Assembly (NCBI RefSeq): GCF_009687885.1
Contig: NZ_BLAF01000043.1
Span: 1 to 64,000 of the forward strand
Origin: Acrocarpospora pleiomorpha
Lineage (GTDB): Bacteria > Actinomycetota > Actinomycetes > Streptosporangiales > Streptosporangiaceae
Length of the DNA: 64,000 nucleotides
Reading direction: 5' to 3'
This document shows positions 49,238 to 57,954 of the stretch, piece after piece. The stretch's first letter is position 1; every line of letters starts with the position of its first letter. The notes under the pieces were generated by a model. That model made no database searches, was not told where the DNA came from, and saw nothing but the letters and a program-made list of their open reading frames with translations. Both the position numbers and the translations under genes were made by a program.

Positions 49238-50089
49238 ATGCGGCTTCATGTGGGATGCGCGATGTGGACTCACGCGCCTTGGCAGGGGCGCTTCCTGCCT
49301 CATCCGCTTTCGCCCAAGGAGCGGCTGAAGGCGTACGCGACCTGGTGCGATGCGGTTGAGGGCAACACGACCTTCTATGCGACGCCCGCGAGGAGCACCG
49401 TGGAGTCGTGGTCCCAGCAGACCGCTCCGGAGTTTCGTTTCGTGGTCAAGCTGCCCAAGGTGATCACGCATGAGCGGCGACTCGCCGATACCGACGAGGA
49501 CCTCGGCTCGTTCCTGGACGCGATCGAGCCACTCGGTCCGCGAATCCACGCGCTCTGGGTGCAGCTTCCGGGGTCGTTCGGGCCTGCCGATCTTGGCGCG
49601 CTGGCGGCTTTCCTGCACCGTCTTCCCCGCTCACCGCGCTACGCCGTCGAAGTCCGCCATCGCGCTTTCTTCGATGACCCGCGGTCCGCACAGCTTCTCG
49701 AAAGGGTGCTCGTCAACGCCAACGCGGAGTGGATTCCTTTCGATACGACGACTCTGTTTGAGAGTCCGCCGACCACTAATGCCGAGCGTGAAGCCTGGAT
49801 GAGGAAGCCTCGCGTGGCTCGCCGCATGCGGGCGCTTACCGACCGCCCCATCGTCCGTTATCTCGGCCGTGATTCCACAGCCCGCACAGTCGAGGGCTGG
49901 CAACCCTGGGTCGAGACAGTTATCACGTGGCTCCGCGAAGGACGCTCGCCGACCGTGTTCATCCACACGCCCGACAACGCGGACGCCTTGCTACTCGCCC
50001 GCCGTTTTCACGACGACGTACGCACCCGGCTACCTGCCCTCGACCCACTCCCCGACCCAATGCCAGCCGAACCCCCAACTCTTTTCTGA
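49238..50089 (+). CDS. DUF72 protein
   Basis: A 283-aa TIM-barrel-like protein with the family marks VGCAMWTHAPWQG, NTTFYATPA and FVVKLPKVITH. Function of the family is unknown. It is divergent from the ternary-system operon and has no visible link to it. Confidence 0.9.
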   Translation: MRLHVGCAMWTHAPWQGRFLPHPLSPKERLKAYATWCDAVEGNTTFYATPARSTVESWSQQTAPEFRFVVKLPKVITHERRLADTDEDLGSFLDAIEPLGPRIHALWVQLPGSFGPADLGALAAFLHRLPRSPRYAVEVRHRAFFDDPRSAQLLERVLVNANAEWIPFDTTTLFESPPTTNAEREAWMRKPRVARRMRALTDRPIVRYLGRDSTARTVEGWQPWVETVITWLREGRSPTVFIHTPDNADALLLARRFHDDVRTRLPALDPLPDPMPAEPPTLF

Positions 50090-50166
50090 TTGACCGCTCT
50101 GAGACGGGGGTGACGCGGGGAGGAGTCCCCCGTTTCGGTGAGGAACTCTCAACCGTTGGCATCGGA

Positions 50167-51216
50167 TTATTGGGCCACGCGACGCCGGCGGCGCAAACGA
50201 CGTACGGCGAGGACCAGAAAGAAGGCGACGGCCACGGCGGCGAGCGACCCGACGATGACGAGAGCCCACAGCGGGAACGAGTCCAGGAGGGCCGGCAGGC
50301 CCCAGGTCGCAGGCTTCTCCGGAAAGGTGAGCGTGCCGGTGACCGTGTGGTGGACCCGGCCGCTTTCCAGCATGAGTTTGACCTGCCATGGACCGTCAGG
50401 CAACCGATCGTCGAGCATGACCATGACGGGCGCGCTGTAGCCGGGTGCAAGCGTCGTACCTACCTGCGCGCGGAATGGTCCGGCATTGAGTCCACCCGGC
50501 CCGTCGGACAGCCACATCTGTCCGCCCAGGTCGAGGGCACGTTCCCCCGTGTTGTTGACCGTTGCCTTCACCACCGGCATGCCGACCTCGGTACGGCCGG
50601 GTGTCAGTTGCTCGATGCGGAAGTCCGATGGTGGATCACCGCCTGGCCCGATGTCGAGATAGACCCTTATCCCTACCCGGTTGATCATCTGGATATTTCC
50701 GGCAGACCCTGGCTTAACGGAGGGGGAGGCCACCTCGGCCCAGATGGCGCCGTACCGTTCCCCTTCGGATGCGGATTTCGGGATGCTGATCTTCGCGTTC
50801 AGTTGGATACGGCTATTTGGCGGCGCGATAAGCTCGGGGCGGTCGATAGAGATCCACGAGCCCAGCTCGTTCGCATGGCGATCTGCCGCCGGCACGAACG
50901 TGTTGTGGCGAATCTCCGCCGCGCCTGGGTAAAGCTTGATGCGCTGGGAGCTGCTGGAGGTGTTCCTGATCTCGAATCGCCGGGAGACCCTCGTGCCGGG
51001 GTTGATGTGGTCGACGATGTAGAGATAAGCGCGAGGGTCGTTCTTACGATTGGACGAGGCTTCGAGCAACTTGATGCCGATGCTGCCGTCGGGCTCCCGG
51101 TGGCTCGGATACGACGTACCCGAGCCACCTTCTGCGAGCGCCGAGACGCCCAACGCTCCATGCAGCAGCAGGCAAAGGACCCCAATGGAGGTGAGCAGCT
51201 TGGAACGCAGTGGCAC
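50167..51216 (-). CDS. DUF916-like exported membrane protein (WxL partner)
   Basis: A 349-aa protein: signal peptide 1-30, two immunoglobulin-like beta domains (DPRAYLYIVDHINPGTRVSRRFEIRNTS; then a second about 150-285), a C-terminal helix (about 315-337) and a basic tail. This is the layout of DUF916/DUF3324 proteins that accompany WxL surface proteins. GTG 51216 lies 4 bp after the upstream stop. Confidence 0.75.
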   Translation of the reverse strand: MPLRSKLLTSIGVLCLLLHGALGVSALAEGGSGTSYPSHREPDGSIGIKLLEASSNRKNDPRAYLYIVDHINPGTRVSRRFEIRNTSSSSQRIKLYPGAAEIRHNTFVPAADRHANELGSWISIDRPELIAPPNSRIQLNAKISIPKSASEGERYGAIWAEVASPSVKPGSAGNIQMINRVGIRVYLDIGPGGDPPSDFRIEQLTPGRTEVGMPVVKATVNNTGERALDLGGQMWLSDGPGGLNAGPFRAQVGTTLAPGYSAPVMVMLDDRLPDGPWQVKLMLESGRVHHTVTGTLTFPEKPATWGLPALLDSFPLWALVIVGSLAAVAVAFFLVLAVRRLRRRRRVAQ

Positions 51217-51220
51217 GTGG

Positions 51221-51835
51221 CTACACCACTGTGTGGGCGATCGTGCCGGTGTACTGGCCCGACACGTTGCTGAGGGCCAGTGCTGCCGTAATGTACGGGT
51301 TCCAGGTCGCGGAGTTGTTGCCGGTGCCACCTGTGTGGCCGTACGCGGTGCGCGAGGCAGCCAGTGTCTGCCCCTGCGGGGTGGTAGGTGGTTCGGTGAA
51401 CGTACCCGGCTGGCCGGCTGTGAAGGTTCCGTCGCCGGTCGTGGCGGTGGCATCGCCTGAGAAGTAGTACACGCTGGTCTCGGGAATGACCTCGCCCGCG
51501 CCGTCGCCGCCGGCGGTCGTAAAGCCCGTCGTCCCAGTCATGTCCACGCTAGCCGTCCAGGTGGGAGTGGCCGACGCGCGCTCGTCGTTCACCGTGATCG
51601 CCCCCAGCTGTCCGTAGGCGTTTTCGCCTGGCGCTGCGTCGTTGGCGAGGTCGGCTGTATCGGGCACGGTGATGTCCAGCACGCCCGCAGTCACGTCGAA
51701 CGTGGTCGTGGTGCTGCACGCCGTGTTCGCGGCGCACGTGTCCGCGTGGGCGGGCGTTGAGGTCAGCACTCCCGCCCCGAACGCGATTGCTCCTATCAGT
51801 CCCACCAAACGGGTGCTAATGAAATGCCTGTTCAT
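51221..51835 (-). CDS. WxL-like secreted protein
   Basis: A 204-aa protein with signal peptide (1-31), a Thr/Gly-rich beta body and a TWTASVDMTG stretch that resembles the first W motif of WxL domains. The typical second WxL motif is not clear; the end reads SGQYTGTIAHTVV. Paired with a DUF916-like gene, so a surface-attached role is likely. Confidence 0.65.
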   Translation of the reverse strand: MNRHFISTRLVGLIGAIAFGAGVLTSTPAHADTCAANTACSTTTTFDVTAGVLDITVPDTADLANDAAPGENAYGQLGAITVNDERASATPTWTASVDMTGTTGFTTAGGDGAGEVIPETSVYYFSGDATATTGDGTFTAGQPGTFTEPPTTPQGQTLAASRTAYGHTGGTGNNSATWNPYITAALALSNVSGQYTGTIAHTVV

Positions 51836-52143
51836 TCCCCTGGATTCCCCTGGAATAGCTCATAGATATCTTGGACTCCGAACCATTTGGATCAAAGTCA
51901 TCAGCACGCTAACAGCGCAGGAAGCCAACCTCTGCGACCATTCGGTCAAGTGCCGATCAAGAAATCCCGGACATCCACGAGCAAGCGGTCACATCGACGA
52001 GAAACGAAACCCCGGCTCGTCGATCGCCCTCACACCTCGTGTATTGACGGCTTCTGCCACTTGTCCGCCCGCTGGAACCTCGGCGTGTCGCTTCACGAAC
52101 GACTCCGAGGTGAGCCCACCCTGTCCCGGCGAGGATCGCCTCA

Positions 52144-52650
52144 TGGAGGTGACCCGCATGTACGCAACATTCCACGACGCCGCCCCTCCCGCGCCCGCGG
52201 AGCGCTACCTGCTCCAGCGCATCGGGGACGGGCCGAGGCATTCCTGCGAGAACGCGTCGGCCCGGTAGATCTCTTCTCCGACCCGATCGATGCCGCTGTG
52301 GAAGGAGCGCGGCTTGAGATCGTTTCGTGGGAACAGGATGGCATCCAGGTCCTCACCATGGGGGACGATCTGTACCTCTACCGGTTGCGCGACGTGTTCG
52401 ACAAGCCGCCGCTACTCTTCGCACGCAGCACAGTCCGGGCGGATGACCAGGGAGTGGCGGTAGTCGGAGCAAGCTCACCTTCCCAATGCGCAACGGCACC
52501 ATGTCCGGACACGCCATGGCGACGATCATCGTCGAGGCCAGCGAACGCAGCGGGACGCGAATTCAGGCCCGCAAAGCAGTCGAACACTCCCTTCCGCCGA
52601 TGAGACGGCGGGAGTGGACGATTGGAAGATCCCCCGGAGAAGCTTCCCTC
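52144..52650 (+). pseudogene. Decayed gene of unknown family, two frameshifts
   Basis: Three frames in succession look coding: MYATFHDAAPPAPAERYLLQRI from 52159, then RAEAFLRERVGPVDLFSDP through DDLYLYRLRDVFDK to about 52465, then SKLTFPMRNGTMSGHAMATI to about 52610. Each joins the next where a one-base shift would restore continuity. No family recognised. Confidence 0.4.
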
Positions 52651-52715
52651 CCCTGAACCTCGCCGCCGATCGGTGCCTCGTTCTATCCCGCGTACACATT
52701 CTGAACGCGCATTTT

Positions 52716-52760
52716 GTGCTACCACGTGGCACTTGATGGCACACCGGCTATAAACTTGAG
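52716..52760 (+). promoter_or_regulatory. Toxin-antitoxin promoter and putative operator
   Basis: GTGCTACCACGTGGCAC (52716-52732) is centred on the palindrome CCACGTGG. TATAAA at 52749-52754 is a plausible -10 and lies so close to the GTG at 52763 that the mRNA may be nearly leaderless. Antitoxins of this kind repress their own promoter. Confidence 0.5.
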
Positions 52761-52762
52761 GA

Positions 52763-53083
52763 GTGAGTACTCCCGAACCCGACCCCTCGCACCAGATTTC
52801 CCAGCGCGACCTTCGCAACCGGTCAGCCGAGATCATGGACGGATTGGAACGGGGTGAGCGATACGCCGTAACCCGCAACGGACACCACATCGGCGACTTG
52901 GTGCCCATCCGTCGTCGGCGCCGGGCTGTCTCTCGGGCGGAGTTCGCGGCTGTTTCCCGAGGGATGCCTCGTCTGGACGACCGGAAATATCGCGAAGACA
53001 TGGATCACCACGTCAACGACGATCTGTACGACCCTTACGACCGCGCCTATGGCAGAGGCGAGTTCGCGCAGGACGACGAATGA
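52763..53083 (+). CDS. Phd/YefM-type antitoxin
   Basis: A 106-aa antitoxin. The N-terminal Phd-like DNA-binding domain has ISQRDLRNRSAEIMDGLERGERYAVTRNGHHIGDLVP; the acidic, Tyr/Asp-rich C-terminus would bind and block the toxin. It overlaps the toxin gene by 4 bp (ATGA). Confidence 0.9.
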   Translation: MSTPEPDPSHQISQRDLRNRSAEIMDGLERGERYAVTRNGHHIGDLVPIRRRRRAVSRAEFAAVSRGMPRLDDRKYREDMDHHVNDDLYDPYDRAYGRGEFAQDDE

Positions 53084-53490
53084 CCCACACGCAAGGATTG
53101 CTCGATACCAACATCCTCATCCTGCGCGAGGGCATCGACCCCGACGAACTGCCCGACGAGATGATGATCAGCGCCATCACCACGGCAGAGCTTTCCGTCG
53201 GCGTGCTGGTGACGAACGGACCGCAGGAACTCGCCCAGCGAATGAAGATCCTTCAGACCGTTGAGGCCGAGTTCGATCCCCTGCCTTTCAACGACACCGC
53301 CGCCCGCGAGTACGGCCAGCTGTGGACCGCTGTCATCGCCTCAGGCCACAAACCCCGCCCCCGAACAGCGGACCTGATGATCGCCTGCGTGGCCATCGCG
53401 AACCGGCTGCCCCTCTACACCTGCAACCCGAAGGATTTCAAGGGCCTCGACCACCTCCTCACCGTGGTCCCGGTCACTCGCCCACGATGA
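53080..53490 (+). CDS. vapC: PIN-domain toxin VapC
   Basis: A 136-aa ribonuclease toxin. PIN acidic residues: Asp in LLDTNILI, Glu in TTAELSVG, Asp in RTADLMIA, with the closing TCNPKDFKGLD. VapC toxins cleave tRNA or rRNA. All catalytic acids are present, so it looks active. Confidence 0.92.
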   Translation: MTHTQGLLDTNILILREGIDPDELPDEMMISAITTAELSVGVLVTNGPQELAQRMKILQTVEAEFDPLPFNDTAAREYGQLWTAVIASGHKPRPRTADLMIACVAIANRLPLYTCNPKDFKGLDHLLTVVPVTRPR

Positions 53491-53596
53491 GGCATCCCGT
53501 ACGAAACCTTGCCCTAGCCGACAGTGGCTGCCCCCTGCACTGTGGCGCGCGGGCCGATGGGTTGGGAGCTGCGGGCGTGTACGGTGGCTGTTCTCG

Positions 53597-53977
53597 TCAA
53601 GGCCCGGCGTTCTGCGCAGCCACCAAAGCTTCAAAGAGGTACCACCCGTCGACTTCCCTGGTGCCGGGCTCTGTCGGCAAGTCTCCGCGCGCTGCTGCAA
53701 TCCGGAGAAGCCCCCGGACCGCGTTGGGCTCGTAGAGGTTCAACCAGTTCCGTTCGGGACCGGCAACCACGGTGCCCGCCTCGAAATACGTGTTGGAAAT
53801 AACTCTGTCCGGACCGGGCCGGAAGACGATCGACAGGCGGGAACGTGAGCCTTCGCGGCGCAGCGACAGGGTTAGCAGGCAGTTCTCATACCGGCCCCTG
53901 TCGAGCTTCTGACGCACCGACCAGAACCATATGGTGTCGCCATCCACGAGGCGGCGAACCCTGCGCTCGCGTTTCAT
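53597..53977 (-). CDS. Hypothetical protein (126 aa)
   Basis: A compact alpha/beta protein beginning MKRERRVRRLVDGDTIWFWSVRQKL, with LTLSLRREGSRSRLSIVFRPG and NWLNLYEPNAVRGLLRIAAARG. The pattern is seen in small actinobacterial proteins of unknown function. A GTG at 54028 would add 17 residues but has no ribosome binding site. Confidence 0.6.
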   Translation of the reverse strand: MKRERRVRRLVDGDTIWFWSVRQKLDRGRYENCLLTLSLRREGSRSRLSIVFRPGPDRVISNTYFEAGTVVAGPERNWLNLYEPNAVRGLLRIAAARGDLPTEPGTREVDGWYLFEALVAAQNAGP

Positions 53978-54028
53978 GACCTTCGCCCCAGAGTTGACCA
54001 CCAACTTGATCCCAAGCGGGCTTGGCAC

Positions 54029-54664
54029 ATTGACGATAGTCGCTTGTACGGCCCCCGCACGCTCCTAGTCTGTCCCGACCTGGCGCGCTGGTTCCCACTG
54101 GGAATGGTACGGACGCCGCTTCCTAGATCACGAAAGTGGTTTTTGGCTGGTGGAGCCTGGCCGAAGTGACATCCTGGGGGCCAGACCGATCAAGGCGTTG
54201 CTGTCTCCATCGCACCCTCTTTCTGGGAACGCTGCACCGAACTTCGAAGCGGACAAATCGGCCGCTGGCTCATCAAGCAGGGCCTTGCTCCGTGGCCGAA
54301 GGGGAACCCGCCGATCCTGCTGATGGAGCAGCTGGAAGCAGGCAGATTTGCTGTACGGACTTTGGGAGAACCGACGGCCAGCGAGGGACGGCAACAGGCA
54401 CAAGGGTCGCAATGGCGTTCACGGACAAACAGCTAAGAGACCTGGCGCACGCTGCGTGTACCTGCACACAGCATGAGCACCTCCCCCTGACCATCGTGCT
54501 TCGGTCCGCCCACCGTTCCTTCGTGACCAGGACGAACTGGACGTGATCGCCATCGCGACCACGAGTGTGAGGGTCTTCGCACGTGCACTTCCGGCACGCC
54601 GTAAGCACGGGTCGGGCGCGCGAGATTTCGTTCGGACCCCAGGTACCGGAATGTCCGAGTGGTT
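54029..54664. other. Region with one gene fragment only
   Basis: About 640 bp. Only the 54178-54436 fragment looks coding; other frames are composition effects. No repeat or RNA gene seen. Confidence 0.5.
54178..54436 (+). pseudogene. 5'-truncated fragment of a hypothetical gene
   Basis: A forward frame with no start codon reads VAVSIAPSFWERCTELR, then IGRWLIKQGLAPWPKGNPP and ILLMEQLEAGRFAVR before a stop. It has normal protein composition, and the WPKGNPP segment resembles small actinobacterial hypothetical proteins. The upstream stop and missing start mark it as a remnant. Confidence 0.4.
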
Positions 54665-54705
54665 CGCGCGAGGGCGCATCCCCCGGAGGGACACGCCCTC
54701 GCGCG
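54665..54705 (-). terminator. Hairpin terminator after the cellulase gene
   Basis: CGCGCGAGGGCG pairs with CGCCCTCGCGCG over 12 bp, 19 bp past the cellulase stop. Confidence 0.65.
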
Positions 54706-54723
54706 TTCCGTGGGACTCCTTGA

Positions 54724-56514
54724 TCAGAAGTCGTCGGCGGTGCGGATCCGGTCGCGGACCCAGACGCCGGCCTCCTTCAACCTGCTCGTCCCCGCGTAGG
54801 GGCCGTTCGGGCAGGTGCCGGTGGTGAAGGCCGCGCCGGTGCGGAAGTCGTCGGAGTAGTTCCAGCTCACCCAGCTGATCTTCTTCTGTGCCATCAGATC
54901 GATGTACTGCTGAGATCTGGTGAAGTTGTTGCCGCCGTCGCCGGAGGCGGTCTGGGTGCCGAACTCGCTCACGAACATGGGCAGGAGGTCAGCCGCGCGG
55001 GACAGCGCGTTCAGGTATGCGGTGCCGTGCGAGGCCGCGTAGAAGTGGAAGGTGTACATGATGTTCGTCCCGCTGACCGGGTTGCCGCGGATGGTGTCGG
55101 TCTGGTCGCCGGGACCGGAGACGCCGAGCGAGGACCAGGCGGGAGTGCCGACCAGGATCGGAGCATCGGGGTCGTACTGGCGGATCACCGGGACGAGCTG
55201 GTTGGCGTAGTTGCGGATGACAGACCAGGTGACGGAGTCGCCGTTCGGCTCGTTGGCGATCTCGTAGAGCACGTTCTTCTTGGCGTTGTGGCGCTGGGCG
55301 ATCTCGGTGAAGAACGTCCTGGCCCGGCTGAGATTGTAGTTCGGGTCACCGGGGGTGAGCATGTGCCAGTCCACCAGGGCGTACATGCCGCGCGCGGTGG
55401 CCATCTCGATCAACTGGTGAACCCGGTCGGTGAACGCCCGGGGATTGGTCTCATAGCCGCCTTCCTGGATGTACATCGAAATCCGGAGGATGTCGGCCTT
55501 CCAGTCATTGGCCAGGGCGTCGAGCGAGGCGTTGTTGAGACACTGGTCGTACCACTGGATGCCGTGGCTGCTCATGCCGCGCAGCTGGATCTGCTTGCCG
55601 GCCTCGTTGCACAGCTTGGTGCCACACACCCGGAGCTGCCCGTTGGCCGCGACCGGGGTGCTTCCGCCGCCGCTTCCGGTCTGTACGGTTACCGCCGTGC
55701 TGGCCGCCGAGCGATTACCGGCGGCGTCACGGGCACGGACGGTGTACGTGTAGGACGTGGAGGCGGTCAGACCGGTGTCGGTGTGGCTGGTGCCCGTGAC
55801 CGTGGCCACCTGAGTGCCGCCCCGGTAGACCTCGTAGCCGGTGACGCCGACGTTGTCGGTGGCAGCGTTCCAGGCCAGCGACACACTGCTGGAGGTCGTG
55901 CCCGTCGAGCGCAGGTTGCCGGGCACGCTGGGGGCAGTGGTGTCACTCCCGGCCGGGGTGCCGTAGACGTCGAACTCCCACAGTGAGTAGCCCCATTGGG
56001 TGCCCCGCGCGGTGCCGTACACCCGCACATAGCGGCCGGTCCCCGAGACGGTCAGGTCGTCGACGGCGCCGTCGGCCGAACTGGTGGAATAGACGCTGGT
56101 CCAGCTGCTGTCGTTGGGGGAGACCTCGATCCGGTACGCCGAACCGTAGGCCACCTCCCAGTTCAACCGCACCCGGGAAATCGCGTACGAGCCGCCCAGG
56201 TCGATCCGAATCCACTGCGGGTCTACACCCTCAGCCGAAGCCCACCGGCTGGCGGTGTTCCCATCCACCGCCAGACCTGCCTCGAATCCCGCGCCCTCGA
56301 TCGACGACGCCGTGGCCGGCTTTCCTCTGGAGATGAGCTGGACGGGCGCGGTGATCGCGGCGCCGCTCGTGCGAGCGGCAGCGGCGGCCTGGGAAGTCGT
56401 GCCGATCATGGACGGTACGGCGAACGCGAGCACTGCTACAGCGGCCGCCACAACCGAGCGGCGGCGTCTGGGGCGATCTTGCGTGGGGGGCGGTGGGTGC
56501 TCCGCACGTAACAT
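54724..56514 (-). CDS. Secreted multidomain GH5 cellulase
   Basis: A 596-aa extracellular endoglucanase. Signal peptide (1-45, basic start RPRRRRSV). F5/8-type C (discoidin) carbohydrate-binding domain (about 58-190: ATASSIEGAG ... NTASRWAS ... WIRIDLG). Fibronectin III domain (about 195-285). GH5 catalytic domain (about 300-580) with acid/base Glu in YEIANEPNG and nucleophile Glu in FVSEFGTQ. The discoidin domain is an unusual partner for GH5 in place of a CBM2. A palindrome lies upstream. Confidence 0.92.
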   Translation of the reverse strand: MLRAEHPPPPTQDRPRRRRSVVAAAVAVLAFAVPSMIGTTSQAAAAARTSGAAITAPVQLISRGKPATASSIEGAGFEAGLAVDGNTASRWASAEGVDPQWIRIDLGGSYAISRVRLNWEVAYGSAYRIEVSPNDSSWTSVYSTSSADGAVDDLTVSGTGRYVRVYGTARGTQWGYSLWEFDVYGTPAGSDTTAPSVPGNLRSTGTTSSSVSLAWNAATDNVGVTGYEVYRGGTQVATVTGTSHTDTGLTASTSYTYTVRARDAAGNRSAASTAVTVQTGSGGGSTPVAANGQLRVCGTKLCNEAGKQIQLRGMSSHGIQWYDQCLNNASLDALANDWKADILRISMYIQEGGYETNPRAFTDRVHQLIEMATARGMYALVDWHMLTPGDPNYNLSRARTFFTEIAQRHNAKKNVLYEIANEPNGDSVTWSVIRNYANQLVPVIRQYDPDAPILVGTPAWSSLGVSGPGDQTDTIRGNPVSGTNIMYTFHFYAASHGTAYLNALSRAADLLPMFVSEFGTQTASGDGGNNFTRSQQYIDLMAQKKISWVSWNYSDDFRTGAAFTTGTCPNGPYAGTSRLKEAGVWVRDRIRTADDF

Positions 56515-56553
56515 TGGCGCTCCTGGACGAGGGGGAGGATTGAGAGCGGATCG

Positions 56554-56570
56554 TTAGGAAGGTTTCCTAA
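56554..56570. promoter_or_regulatory. Palindrome upstream of the cellulase gene
   Basis: TTAGGAAGGTTTCCTAA, a 7-bp inverted repeat with a 3-base centre, 40 bp upstream of the start. Related GGAAA/TTTCC palindromes occur upstream of secreted glycoside hydrolase genes in actinomycetes; role as an operator is inferred. Confidence 0.55.
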
Positions 56571-57009
56571 TTTGACGGGGAGCGTAAAGGACCGTGAATC
56601 GTTGCGCAAGGCCCAGTCGCTCGCGAAACGACATGACCCCTGCGCCAAGGACTGTTCACCGGCAACGAGTGGACTTCCGACCTCGACCACGTTTGTGATA
56701 CCTCACCTGGTCACAGCCAGGCTTGATGTCCCGATGATCGTCATAGAGCCCCAGAGCGACCACGGCCGATGCGGATTCCACCGGATGAAGCCCAGCCTGT
56801 CGGGCTCTCGGCCACCACGGGGACCGGACCATCACTGAGCCGGCGCAGTGCACCGCTATCCGCCCGGAGACTCCGTTGAAACTTCGCGCGCCGATCCCGG
56901 GAGGCGCAGTCCTTCCGGGATCACGTGCCAGCTCCTCATGTGCAATCCGAAACTCGCGGATTAAAGATCGATCTCGGGCTGGTCCGCAAAGGTCTGCATT
57001 TCCTGGTCT
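56571..57009. other. Intergenic region, no gene seen
   Basis: 439 bp between the cellulase promoter and the convergent membrane-protein gene. Short frames only, without start signals or protein-like composition. Confidence 0.5.
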
Positions 57010-57801
57010 CTACAGACTGAAAACGAGCACAACACACGTGATCGCGACCAATAGCGCCAGGCTGGCGAGACATGCCAAGGCGATCATGAGGGTCGGAGTT
57101 TGGACAGCCTGCGGTTCACGTGGTGCCGGCACGGCCGAAGTGGTATCTGGCTGCTCCTCGGGCGTATGGATATATGGCCCAATAGGATCTGCTTGTAGCT
57201 TCTCCGGGTCGAGCCTCGCCACCATTTCGCGATACTCGGTCAGGCTCATGGTGGCCGCCCTGCCGCTGATATCGATGTCGCCGATCGTCTTCGCGTAGAT
57301 ATCATGCGTGATCTCCTCGGCGCTGAGGCCGATTTTCCCGCCGCGTGCATGCCACAGATAGAGGAGCCGTGGATTGCGGAGCAGGCGACCGGTGAAGAAA
57401 TTCCGCTGGAGGAGAAGCAACTCTGTTTTCTCAGGCGACCCTTGCCGTTGAGCTGCGGCGTGTTCCATCACTGCTCGCTCGAAAATCTCGAAGATGAGTG
57501 TCGCTATAGCAGACTCCTGCAGCTGGAGTCTGGCCTGCTCGCTCACGCTGAGATTACCCAGCCAATTCGTGATCCAGATGGCATGCTGCGAGTAATTTTG
57601 CGGGAGAACGAGCAGGTGAGAGATCTCCAGATTGGTGAGACGCTGGTCCAGCAACTCTCCGAACGCGCCGTATACCTCTTTGATAGCCGTCAGATGGCTC
57701 TGCTGTTGTTGAATACGCCGTGTAGTTCTCAGCGCTACCGCCGCGACTATCAGGGATGCGATCGAGACAAGAATGCTGACCACTACGGCCCATATTGGCA
57801 T
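57010..57801 (-). CDS. Hypothetical protein with two terminal membrane helices
   Basis: A 263-aa protein with helices at both ends (about 3-25 and 238-261) and a long cytoplasmic helical region between (IQQQQSHLTAIKEVYGAFGELLDQRL; AIATLIFEIFERAVMEHAA). ATG 57801 has GGGGAA upstream. Lower GC than its neighbours, which may indicate transfer. Function unknown. Confidence 0.65.
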   Translation of the reverse strand: MPIWAVVVSILVSIASLIVAAVALRTTRRIQQQQSHLTAIKEVYGAFGELLDQRLTNLEISHLLVLPQNYSQHAIWITNWLGNLSVSEQARLQLQESAIATLIFEIFERAVMEHAAAQRQGSPEKTELLLLQRNFFTGRLLRNPRLLYLWHARGGKIGLSAEEITHDIYAKTIGDIDISGRAATMSLTEYREMVARLDPEKLQADPIGPYIHTPEEQPDTTSAVPAPREPQAVQTPTLMIALACLASLALLVAITCVVLVFSL

Positions 57802-57954
57802 GACCACTTCCCCGCGATTCGACCGAACACGGAAAATTAGTGTGACACCCTAATGGCAGTGAAGAAAGACCTGCGTGGGACGCTGGCCGACCCTCGCACC
57901 GGGACGCGCAGCTTCAACTCCGCCGTCATCACCGGCTACTACTGATCGGAGTCT

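Larger units (their letters stand above)
51836..52762. other. 927-bp region without intact gene
   Basis: Upstream 300 bp hold only short noise frames and the promoter of the WxL-like gene. The middle holds a decayed gene (52144-52650). The right end is the toxin-antitoxin promoter. Confidence 0.5.

Noticed and set aside
56876..57840. Plus-strand frames opposite the two-helix membrane protein
   Set aside because: The minus-strand product has well-formed membrane helices and a ribosome binding site; the plus frames have neither.
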